In this document: in pieces, positions 6,727 through 13,319 of the stretch
Numbering within the stretch: position 1 is the stretch's first letter
How the letters are laid out: each line of letters starts with the position of its first letter
Assembly (NCBI GenBank): GCA_035642095.1
Contig: DASQTB010000017.1
Coordinates: 1-14,030 of the forward strand
DNA length: 14,030 bases
Source of the DNA: DASQTB01 sp035642095
GTDB taxonomy: Bacteria > Actinomycetota > UBA4738 > CALAEC01
Direction: 5' to 3'
Notes under the pieces: generated by a model
Told to the model about the DNA's origin: nothing
Seen by the model: only the letters and a program-made list of their open reading frames with translations
The model's database searches: none
Translations under genes and position numbers: made by a program

Positions 6727-7322
6727 CCGATCGGCCCCCGCCGCTGTCGACGCTCGGCCCCACGCCCCTCACGGAAGCGGCGTTCCGTCGGGCGATCGGT
6801 GCGGTCGACTTCGAGGTCGACGCCCGGTATGCGTGGGACACCGGGATCGCGGTGAGCGAGTTCCTGCGGGGGCTCCGCCGAGGGGTGATCCTGGCCCGGG
6901 AGTGCCGGAAATGTCGACGGGTGCTGGTGCCCCCCCGGATGTTCTGCGAGCAGTGCTTCCGGCCGACCGACCGGTGGGTCGAGGTCGCCGACACCGGAAC
7001 GGTGAACACGTACTCGATCTGCCACATCCGGTGGGACATGGAGCCTCTGTCCGAGCCGGAGCTCCCGGCGGTGATCGAGATCGACGGTGCATCTCGAGGC
7101 ATCGGCATCATGCACAAGCTGGGCCAGGTCGACCCGGACGACCTCGCCGTGGGCATGGCCGTTGAGGCGGTGTGGGCTCCGGAGGAGGAGCGGACGGGCT
7201 CCATCCTGGACATCCGCTACTTCCGGCCCCGCCAGGCCCGACTCCGATCCGGACCGAAGCGACCGGGTGGCCGAAAACGGTCGGGGCAGAGCCGGAAGAA
7301 GCCGGTGGGAGGGAGCGTCTAG
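6723..7322 (+). CDS. DUF35 zinc-ribbon/OB-fold protein A
   Basis: A 199-residue acyl-CoA-associated OB-fold protein. A rubredoxin-like zinc ribbon is formed by Cys61, Cys64, Cys75 and Cys78 (CRKC and CEQC), preceded by a helix typical of DUF35 (FLRGLRRGVILAREC). An OB fold follows at about 85-175, ending in RTGSILDIRYFRP. In characterised systems DUF35 proteins bind tightly to thiolase-fold partners: the ChsH2 DUF35 domain with Ltp2, BbsA with BbsB, and the archaeal thiolase/HMG-CoA synthase complex, where it helps bind or channel CoA thioesters. The 4-nt overlap with thiolase-fold B makes that protein the most likely partner. The last ~24 residues are strongly basic and disordered (KRPGGRKRSGQSRKKP region) and are not part of the family core. 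Family assignment is firm; which thiolase it binds is inferred. Confidence 0.88.
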   Translation: MTDRPPPLSTLGPTPLTEAAFRRAIGAVDFEVDARYAWDTGIAVSEFLRGLRRGVILARECRKCRRVLVPPRMFCEQCFRPTDRWVEVADTGTVNTYSICHIRWDMEPLSEPELPAVIEIDGASRGIGIMHKLGQVDPDDLAVGMAVEAVWAPEEERTGSILDIRYFRPRQARLRSGPKRPGGRKRSGQSRKKPVGGSV

Positions 7323-7793
7323 GTGTTCGACAAGCTGTCCGATCCCCGCGACGTGATCCTCCACGAGGGTCGGGTTCCGATCCGTCACCGGTACACGGCG
7401 GGGGTGGCCGGGGAGGCGTTCTTCCGGGCGCTCAAGGATCGGGGTGAGTTCCTGGCCTCCCGCTGTGAGTCTTGCGGGATCACCTACTGCCCCGCCCGGC
7501 TGTTCTGCGAGCGCTGCTTCGCCGGGCCCCTACAGGCGAACGTCACGGTCGGCCCCCAGGGCACGGTGTTGTCGTTCACCGTCGGCTGGACGGGAGTCGA
7601 GGGAGAGCGGCTAGACGAGCCGCTCGCCATCGGCCTGATCCGGCTGGACGGCGCCGACACCGTGCTGGTCCACTTCCTGGTGGAGGCCGAAGAGCTGGTC
7701 AGGGGTCTGCGGGTGGAGCCTCGGTTTCTGCCCCGAGCGAAGCGCACCGGCTCCATGCTCGACCTCCAGGGGTTCCGGCCCCTCCGGACCTGA
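7323..7793 (+). CDS. DUF35 zinc-ribbon/OB-fold protein B
   Basis: A 156-residue DUF35 protein, paralogue of the upstream gene and last in the operon. The zinc ribbon uses Cys48, Cys51, Cys62 and Cys65 (CESC and CERC). The OB fold ends in RTGSMLDLQGFRP, nearly the same signature as the first copy (RTGSILDIRYFRP). It lacks the basic tail and has a shorter OB region. The GTG start immediately follows the preceding TAG with no spacer, with GGGAGGGAG about nine nt upstream as ribosome binding site. Together with the two thiolase-fold proteins this gives a two-plus-two set, which suggests either two separate heteromeric enzymes or one complex with unlike subunits. Its own catalytic role is not expected, as DUF35 proteins act as binding or channelling subunits. 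Confidence 0.87.
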   Translation: MFDKLSDPRDVILHEGRVPIRHRYTAGVAGEAFFRALKDRGEFLASRCESCGITYCPARLFCERCFAGPLQANVTVGPQGTVLSFTVGWTGVEGERLDEPLAIGLIRLDGADTVLVHFLVEAEELVRGLRVEPRFLPRAKRTGSMLDLQGFRPLRT

Positions 7794-7915
7794 TCCCTGC
7801 CGCCTCATCGGTCAGTCAACCGGTACGAACGCGACAGAGGTTACGAGCGTGACGCGGAGGGTACATCCGAGCCACAAGGGTCGAGCTCGTCGTCATCGAC
7901 AGAGAGGAGCGCGTC
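7794..7915. other. 122-bp gap between DUF35 operon and CmpX-like gene
   Basis: The gap has no credible gene. It ends with a strong ribosome binding site, GAGAGGAG at 7902-7909, six nt before the ATG at 7916. This is the longest 5' leader candidate among the internal genes. TACATC at 7862-7867 could be a -10 but has no good -35 at proper spacing. No convincing intrinsic terminator for the DUF35 operon is visible, so readthrough into the next gene is possible. Confidence 0.4.
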
Positions 7916-8713
7916 ATGATCGTGGCTCAGATCAACGTTCGGGAGGGCGTGGAGAGCGCCTGGGAGAGCGTGATCACGTTCGTTCCCAAGCTGCTGGCGT
8001 TCCTGGTCATCCTCCTGGTCGGCATCCTCATCGCCAAGGTGGTCGAGAGGCTGCTCAACGCGATCCTCGAACGGGTCGGGTTCGATCGGCTGGTCGAGCG
8101 GGGAGGGGTGAAACGGGCCCTGGCGAGGTCCAAGTTCGACGCCAGCGACATCCTGGCCAAGATCGTGTTCTACATGCTGGTGCTGGTCACGCTTCAGCTG
8201 GCCTTCGGCGTCTTCGGGCCGAACCCGATCAGCAACCTGCTCCAGGGGTTGATCGCGTTCCTGCCGAAGCTCCTCGTGGCGCTGCTGATCATCGTCATCA
8301 CCGCCGCTATCGCCACGGCCGTCAAGTCCATCGTCGAGAACACGCTGGGCGGGCTCTCCTACGGACGGATCCTGGCCATGGTGGCCAGTGTGGCCATCTG
8401 GGTGGTCGGGATCACCGCGGCACTCAACCAGATCGAGATCGCGCCCGAGATCGTGAACGGCCTGTTCTACGCGCTGCTGGCCCTCGTGGTGGGCGTGGCC
8501 ATCGTGGCCATCGGCGGCGGTGGCATCCAGCCGATGCGTGAGCGGTGGCAGCGGGCGCTGACCAAGATGGATCAGGAGGCCCCGAGGATCAAGCAGGAGG
8601 CCCGGGTCGGTCAGCAGACACCCACCGAGGTCCGGCGAGAGGTCTCGGCCGAGCCCCGACCACCGGTCGGCCCCGAAACCACTCAGCCCCAGACCCGGCC
8701 GTCCACGCCGTAG
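7916..8713 (+). CDS. CmpX-like conserved-TM-helix membrane protein (MscS-related annotation)
   Basis: A 265-residue integral membrane protein with about five hydrophobic segments (roughly 21-43, 80-100, 112-136, 151-172, 181-204). The segment FVPKLLAFLVILLVGILIAK (22-41) is repeated in FLPKLLVALLIIVITAAIAT (115-134), each followed by an amphipathic helix. This is the tandem conserved TM helix arrangement (PF05552) seen in CmpX-type proteins, often annotated as mechanosensitive ion channels. The MscS beta domain is not present, so a channel function is not demonstrated. The C-terminal ~60 residues are polar, rich in Pro, Gln, Thr and charged residues, and probably disordered in the cytosol. 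The ATG at 7916 is supported by a GAGAGGAG site. Proteins of this kind have been linked to envelope stress and osmotic homeostasis in other bacteria. The gene ends just before a strong hairpin terminator and is likely monocistronic or the operon end. Confidence 0.8.
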   Translation: MIVAQINVREGVESAWESVITFVPKLLAFLVILLVGILIAKVVERLLNAILERVGFDRLVERGGVKRALARSKFDASDILAKIVFYMLVLVTLQLAFGVFGPNPISNLLQGLIAFLPKLLVALLIIVITAAIATAVKSIVENTLGGLSYGRILAMVASVAIWVVGITAALNQIEIAPEIVNGLFYALLALVVGVAIVAIGGGGIQPMRERWQRALTKMDQEAPRIKQEARVGQQTPTEVRREVSAEPRPPVGPETTQPQTRPSTP

Positions 8714-8736
8714 TCGTCCGCGTCAGGGTGCACGCG

Positions 8737-8769
8737 GAAGGGGGGTGGGGATGTTCCCCGCCCCCCTTC
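8737..8769 (+). terminator. Strong GC hairpin terminator, no U-tract
   Basis: A 14-bp stem, GAAGGGGGGTGGGG (8737-8750) with CCCCGCCCCCCTTC (8756-8769), closes a 5-nt ATGTT loop; one pair is a T/G mismatch in DNA and a G-U pair in RNA. It begins 23 nt after the stop of the CmpX-like gene. No T-run follows, as is common for actinobacterial hairpin terminators. The stem is symmetric and could act on either strand. Confidence 0.65.
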
Positions 8770-8875
8770 GCCTCGGAGGTCCCCAACACACGCCGCGTCG
8801 AGGAGATCGGGGTCCTGCGGATCCGGGAGGTCCGAGGGCGATCCGGCGAGCCAAAGGACCGTCACCGGACTTTCG

Positions 8876-8881
8876 TATCCT
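8876..8881 (+). promoter_or_regulatory. Putative -10 for leaderless cyclase gene
   Basis: TATCCT matches TATAAT at four positions and fits TANNNT. It ends six nt before GTG 8888, so a start point seven nt downstream would coincide with the first base of the codon. No Shine-Dalgarno lies in between and no -35 is recognisable. Confidence 0.45.
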
Positions 8882-8887
8882 TGATCC

Positions 8888-11800
8888 GTGAGCCAGCGCA
8901 CGTGCGAGCGATGCGGGACGCTGCTTCCCGACGACGCCCGGTTTTGCCCCCGGTGCGGGGCCTGGGTGGCCGACGAGGAGGCCGGCCAGGAGCGGCGGAT
9001 CGTGACGGTGCTGTTCGCCGACATCGCCGGGTCGACCCGGTTGGCCGCTCGGTTGGACCCGGAGCGGTTCCGGGAGGTGCTCGGGGCGTTCTATCGCATG
9101 GCCTCCGATGAGCTGTCGTCGCTCCGGGGCCGGGCCGAGAAGTTCGTGGGCGACGCGGTGATGGCCGTGTTCGGCTTGCCCTACGCCCACGACGACGATG
9201 CCCTCCGCGCGGTGCGAGCAGGGCTGTCGGTCCTCGACCGGGTCGAGCGACTCGGCCAGGAGTTCGGTCTCGACGCGCCCCTTCGGCTCCGGGTCGGCAT
9301 CAACACCGGCCGCGTCGTGGCCAGCACCGCACCGGCCGACGACTTCATGGTCTCGGGCGCGGCGGTGAACCTGGCGGCCCGACTGCAGCAGGCCGCCGAG
9401 CCCGGTGAGGTCCTGGTGGGCACGACGACGTGGCTGCTGACCCGGGACGCGGCCGAGTTCGGCGAACCCCGGTCACTGGAGGCGAAAGGGTTCGCCGAGG
9501 CCGTGCAGGCCCGGCCGGTCCTCTCGCTGAACCCTCGCTCCACCCGCCGGACGATCCCCCTGGTCGGCCGGCGACGCGATCTCGACCTCCTTCGGTGGAC
9601 CGTGGAGCGGTCGGCCGACACGCGGCGGGCCCACCTGGTCACGGTGGTCGGTGAGCCCGGGATCGGGAAGAGCCGCCTGGTCCAGGAGCTTTTGGCCGGC
9701 CTCCCCGGGGAGACCGAGGTTCTGGTCGGCCGGGCCAGCGAGTTCGGGGAGGACGTCACCTTCGCCCCACTGGTCGACCTGGTCCGGCGCCGACTCGGTG
9801 TGTCGGGCGAGACGGAGCCGGCCGAGGTCGCCCACCGGCTCGAGGACGTGGTGAACGGCTGTTGCGATCCTTCCGACGCGGAGCGGGTCACCGCCCAGTT
9901 GGGCCTCCTGCTCGGCCTGGCCGAGGACGGCCGGGACCAGCGTCCGTACCGGGGCGCGGAGATCCGGGCCGGGTTCCTCTCCTTCCTGGAGGGGCTGGCT
10001 CGTACCTCTCCGGTGGTGGTGGTGTTCGAGGATCTGCACCTGGCTCGACCGCCCCTCCTCGATCTGGTCGAGGAGATCCTCCGGAGCGGTCGCCGGCTTC
10101 CCCTGGCGGTGGTGGCGGTGGCCCGGGAAGACCTGATCCGGCACCGCTCGTCCTGGGGGGCCGGCCTCTCCGATGCGGTGATCCTTCGGCTCGAGTCCCT
10201 GACCCACGAGGAGTCGCGAGAGCTCGCCTCCGCCGCGGCCGGAAAGCTCGAGGAGACCACCGCGGACCGCATCGCCAGGCAGGCCGGCGGCAATCCATTC
10301 TTCATCGTGGAGACCACCGGGATGCTGCTTCATGAGGCCGACCAGCATCACCACGGCGGCGCCGGCCGGCCCAGGACGGTCGCGCCGCCGACCGTTCAGG
10401 CGGTGGTGGCCTCCCGCATCGACCACCTTCCGGAGGCGGCCCGGAACCTGCTCCGGGTGGCTTCCATCTTCCCCGGCGGGGCGTTCCACGAGGAGAAGCT
10501 GGCCCTGGTCACGACGGCCGACCCCGAGCTGCTGTCGACGCTCGAGTCCGATGAGCTTCTGGTCCGGGACGAGGACGATCCCGGCCGGTGGCGGTTCCGC
10601 CACGAGCTCCTTCGCGAGGTCGCCTACGACAGCCTGCCGAAGCGGGAGCGACGACGGCTCCACGAGCAGGTCGCCGCGGGGATCGACCGGATGGAGCCTT
10701 CGGACAAGCACGCCCAGCAGACGGCGTTCCACCTGGAGCAGGCGGCCCTGGCCGCGGGAGACCTCGATCCGTCGGACCGGGAGCCGGCCCGGCGGGCGGC
10801 CGCAGCCCTCTCCCGGGCGGGGGACCTGGCCCGGTGGCGGATGGAATCCCGGGCGGCCATCGACCTGTACGAGCGGGCGTTGGCCCTCGCCGACGGGGAT
10901 CGGGGACGGGCCTGGCCCCTGGCCGGGATCGGCGAGGCCCGGTACTGGCTGGGGGAGTACGAGGCCGCAGAGCGAAGCCTGTCGGATGCCCTGCAGGCAG
11001 GGGACGGCATCCCCGACGTTCGGGCCCTGGCGGCCCGGTTCCTGGGAGACATCGCCCTCAACATCCACGGCGACCCCGACCGGGCGGAGCGGCTGTTCAC
11101 CGACTCGGAGGCCGCCGCCCGGGAGGAGGACAACCGGTGGGCACTCTCCCGGACCCTCCTGATGGCGGGATGGGTGCCGTACTGGCGGGGAGATCTCGAG
11201 ACGGCCCGGGAGCGGTTCAACCAGGCCCTGGAGATCGCCCGGAGCAATCCCGAGGTGGACCGGTGGGGCGAGGCCCGAGCCCTGATCTCGCTGGCCGGCA
11301 TCGCCTCGGCCCTGGGCGACCCGGGCCAGACCCTGGAGATCGCCGATCGGGCCCTGACCCTGGGCCGGGAGATCAGCGACCCGTTCACCGTGGCCACGGC
11401 CCAGGAGCGCCGGAGCAACAGCTTCCGGACGGGCTGGCAGCTGGAGGACGCCCTGGCGTGCTCGAACGAGGCCGTCCGGATCTATCGAGATCTGGGGGCC
11501 CGGTGGGAGCTGGCCTCCGCACTCGGGGACCGGGGGACCGTCCATCGGCTGCTCGACCGGTACGAGGAGGCGGAGAGAGATCTCCGCGAGGCGTGGGCGC
11601 TATGCGTGGAGCTCCGGGACCGGGTCCTGATCGCCTGGACGGTCTCGGAGCTGGCCATCGTCCTCGCCCTCGACGGACGGGTCGAGGAGGCCACGGAGGT
11701 CCTCGATAAGGGCGGCGAACCGGAGTCGCTCGACGCTCCCAGCGATCGGACGGCTCGATTGTGGGCTCGGACGTTCATCGACCTGGCGGGAAGCGACGAG

Positions 11801-12028
11801 GACGCCGCTCGACGCCACGCGGTGGACGCGCTGGAGATCGAGCGGCTGCGGGGCCGGGAGGTCTTCGTGGCCGTGGCCACCTGGTGGGTGGGAAGCTTGT
11901 TCGGTGCCGAGGCCGCCGGGGGCGAGGACCAGGTCGAGCGAGCCAGAAGGCGCATCGAGGCGGCGGGATGGGTGCGAGCGTTCCGCGAGGTCGAGCGGGT
12001 CCGAGGAACCCTCGCGGCCGTGCGTTAA
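8888..12028 (+). CDS. Zinc-ribbon class III nucleotide cyclase with STAND-like ATPase and TPRs
   Basis: A 1046-residue cytosolic signalling protein. Residues 6-23 form a zinc ribbon (CERC...CPRC). A class III cyclase domain spans about 37-210: LFADIAGST (42-50) with metal-binding Asp45, KFVGDAVMAVFG (85-96) with Lys85 and metal Asp89, and VSGAAVNLAARL (154-165) with transition-state Asn160 and Arg164. Lys85 is canonical for adenine recognition, but the usual partner Asp appears to be Met153, so the preferred nucleotide is uncertain. A P-loop ATPase follows, with Walker A GEPGIGKS (254-261) and a Walker B-like VVVVFEDLH near 376-384, then winged-helix-like and TPR regions from about 620 to the end. 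No C-terminal LuxR HTH is seen, so the output is probably the cyclic nucleotide, gated by ATP binding and protein contacts. A His-rich loop (HHHGG) lies near residue 487. GTG 8888 is favoured by the -10 spacing and by including the whole zinc ribbon. Confidence 0.88.
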   Translation: MSQRTCERCGTLLPDDARFCPRCGAWVADEEAGQERRIVTVLFADIAGSTRLAARLDPERFREVLGAFYRMASDELSSLRGRAEKFVGDAVMAVFGLPYAHDDDALRAVRAGLSVLDRVERLGQEFGLDAPLRLRVGINTGRVVASTAPADDFMVSGAAVNLAARLQQAAEPGEVLVGTTTWLLTRDAAEFGEPRSLEAKGFAEAVQARPVLSLNPRSTRRTIPLVGRRRDLDLLRWTVERSADTRRAHLVTVVGEPGIGKSRLVQELLAGLPGETEVLVGRASEFGEDVTFAPLVDLVRRRLGVSGETEPAEVAHRLEDVVNGCCDPSDAERVTAQLGLLLGLAEDGRDQRPYRGAEIRAGFLSFLEGLARTSPVVVVFEDLHLARPPLLDLVEEILRSGRRLPLAVVAVAREDLIRHRSSWGAGLSDAVILRLESLTHEESRELASAAAGKLEETTADRIARQAGGNPFFIVETTGMLLHEADQHHHGGAGRPRTVAPPTVQAVVASRIDHLPEAARNLLRVASIFPGGAFHEEKLALVTTADPELLSTLESDELLVRDEDDPGRWRFRHELLREVAYDSLPKRERRRLHEQVAAGIDRMEPSDKHAQQTAFHLEQAALAAGDLDPSDREPARRAAAALSRAGDLARWRMESRAAIDLYERALALADGDRGRAWPLAGIGEARYWLGEYEAAERSLSDALQAGDGIPDVRALAARFLGDIALNIHGDPDRAERLFTDSEAAAREEDNRWALSRTLLMAGWVPYWRGDLETARERFNQALEIARSNPEVDRWGEARALISLAGIASALGDPGQTLEIADRALTLGREISDPFTVATAQERRSNSFRTGWQLEDALACSNEAVRIYRDLGARWELASALGDRGTVHRLLDRYEEAERDLREAWALCVELRDRVLIAWTVSELAIVLALDGRVEEATEVLDKGGEPESLDAPSDRTARLWARTFIDLAGSDEDAARRHAVDALEIERLRGREVFVAVATWWVGSLFGAEAAGGEDQVERARRRIEAAGWVRAFREVERVRGTLAAVR

Positions 12029-12031
12029 CCT
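12026..12031 (+). promoter_or_regulatory. Putative -10 overlapping the cyclase stop codon
   Basis: TAACCT begins with the TAA stop of the cyclase gene and ends nine nt before GTG 12041. It fits TANNNT and there is no Shine-Dalgarno before the start codon, so the acyl-CoA dehydrogenase gene may have its own leaderless transcript despite lying only 12 bp behind the cyclase gene. Confidence 0.35.
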
Positions 12032-12040
12032 ACCCGCCGA

Positions 12041-13204
12041 GTGGACTTCGACCTCACCCCTGAGCAGGAGGAGTTCCGCAAGTCCGTCCGGGCGTTCTCC
12101 GAGGATGTGATACGTCCCCGCGCGGAGGAAATGGATCGCGCCGAGGAGCTCCCCATGGACATCGTCAAGCAGATGGCGGAGCTGGGGCTCTTCGGCCTGC
12201 CGTTCCCCGAGGAGTACGGCGGGCAGGGCGCCGACTTCCTGACGCTCTGCCTGGCCATCGAGGAGATCGCCCGCGTCGACTCGTCCATCGCCATCACCCT
12301 CGAGGCCGCGGTGGGCCTGGGGGCGAACCCCATCCTCCACTTCGGTACGGAGGAGCAGAAGCAGCGGTGGCTGGTCCCCATGGCCCAGGGCGAGATCTTC
12401 GGCGCGTTCGGACTGACCGAGCCGGGAGGCGGTACGGATGCGGAGGCCACCAAGACGACGGCCACGCTCGAGGGCGGCCAGTGGGTGATCAACGGCTCGA
12501 AAGCGTTCATCACCAACTCGGGGACGCCGATCACGGGGCTGGTCACGATCACGGCCACCACCGGCAGGCGTTCGGACGGTTCGAAGGAGATCTCCGGGAT
12601 CATCGTTCCCACCGACTCCCAGGGGTTCGAGGTCGGCCCGCCCTACCGCAAGCTCGGCTGGCGGGCATCCGACACGCATGAGCTCGCCTTCAACGACGTC
12701 CGCGTGCCGGAAGGGAACCTCCTGGGGAAGCGGGGTCGCGGGTTCGCCCAGTTCCTGCAGATCCTCGACGACGGCCGGATCGCCATTGCGGCCCTCGGGG
12801 TGGGACTGGCCCAGGGCTGTCTCGAGGAGAGTGTCCGGTACGCCAACGAGCGGGAGGCGTTCGGCCGGCCGATCGGCGCGTTCCAGGGCCTCCAGTTCAA
12901 GGTGGCCGACATGCAGATTCGGGTCGAGACCGCACGCCTGGCCGTGTACAAGGCCGCCTGGCTCAAGGAACAGGGCCGGCCGTACAAGGCCGCCGCGTCG
13001 TTGGCCAAGGTTCACGCCACGGACATCGCCGTGACCTGTGCGCGGGAGGCGGTGCAGATCCACGGCGGGTACGGATACATGGAGGAGTTTCCGGTGGCCC
13101 GGTACTATCGGGACGCCAAGGTGCTGGAGATCGGCGAAGGGACGAATGAGATCCAGCGGATCCTCATCGCCCGGGACCTGGGGATGCCCGGCACCGAGCT
13201 GTAG
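12041..13204 (+). CDS. Acyl-CoA dehydrogenase
   Basis: A 387-residue FAD-dependent dehydrogenase of the short/medium-chain acyl-CoA family; it introduces the alpha-beta double bond into an acyl-CoA and passes electrons to ETF. It opens with the usual FDLTPEQEEFRKSVRAF helix. FAD and substrate motifs are GAFGLTEPGGGTDA near 121-134 and WVINGSKAFITN near 148-159. The C-terminal half has REAFGRPIGAFQGLQFKVADM, IHGGYGYMEEFPVARYYRD and EIGEGTNEIQR. The catalytic base of this family is expected at Glu366 (in GEGTNE). Length and motifs are complete and show no defect. Chain length or branched-chain preference cannot be fixed from sequence alone. The GTG start is supported by alignment of the N-terminal helix and has no Shine-Dalgarno. 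It may supply unsaturated substrate to the upstream thiolase/DUF35 operon, but the cyclase and CmpX-like genes separate them. Confidence 0.93.
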   Translation: MDFDLTPEQEEFRKSVRAFSEDVIRPRAEEMDRAEELPMDIVKQMAELGLFGLPFPEEYGGQGADFLTLCLAIEEIARVDSSIAITLEAAVGLGANPILHFGTEEQKQRWLVPMAQGEIFGAFGLTEPGGGTDAEATKTTATLEGGQWVINGSKAFITNSGTPITGLVTITATTGRRSDGSKEISGIIVPTDSQGFEVGPPYRKLGWRASDTHELAFNDVRVPEGNLLGKRGRGFAQFLQILDDGRIAIAALGVGLAQGCLEESVRYANEREAFGRPIGAFQGLQFKVADMQIRVETARLAVYKAAWLKEQGRPYKAAASLAKVHATDIAVTCAREAVQIHGGYGYMEEFPVARYYRDAKVLEIGEGTNEIQRILIARDLGMPGTEL

Positions 13205-13270
13205 GGCAGCAGCCAGGAGGAAGGGCCTCAAGTCCCTCCCCTGACGGTGCCGATGCTTGAACGACGCGGG

Positions 13271-13276
13271 TATAAG
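13271..13276 (+). promoter_or_regulatory. Putative -10 before the secreted coiled-coil gene
   Basis: TATAAG matches TATAAT at five of six positions in the 115-bp gap after the acyl-CoA dehydrogenase gene, 43 nt before the ATG at 13320. The start here has a GGGGAG ribosome binding site (13311-13316), so this would be a conventional leadered transcript. No -35 with 16-18 nt spacing is clear. Confidence 0.4.
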
Positions 13277-13319
13277 CGTCACCCTCGTCAGTTGGCCGTC
13301 CAGCATCCATGGGGAGCGA

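Larger units (their letters stand above)
8714..8887. other. 174-bp gap: terminator then promoter
   Basis: This is the longest non-coding stretch in the window. Its left half carries the hairpin at 8737-8769. Its right half leads to TATCCT just before the cyclase start. No additional small gene with a credible start and ribosome binding site was found. Confidence 0.5.

Noticed and set aside
7849..8541. Plus-strand open frame overlapping the CmpX-like gene in another frame
   Set aside because: The translation is Arg/Gly/His-rich without structure, whereas the 7916 frame has TM helices, an internal repeat and a good ribosome binding site.
9473..11545. 690-codon minus-strand open frame opposite the cyclase/TPR gene
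   Set aside because: The plus strand has cyclase, Walker and TPR motifs over the same span. The minus product is Pro/Gly/Gln-rich without motifs.
13216..13240. Possible terminator after the acyl-CoA dehydrogenase gene (AGGG ... CCCT)
   Set aside because: Only four contiguous pairs plus two after a mismatch, with no T-run; too weak to call.
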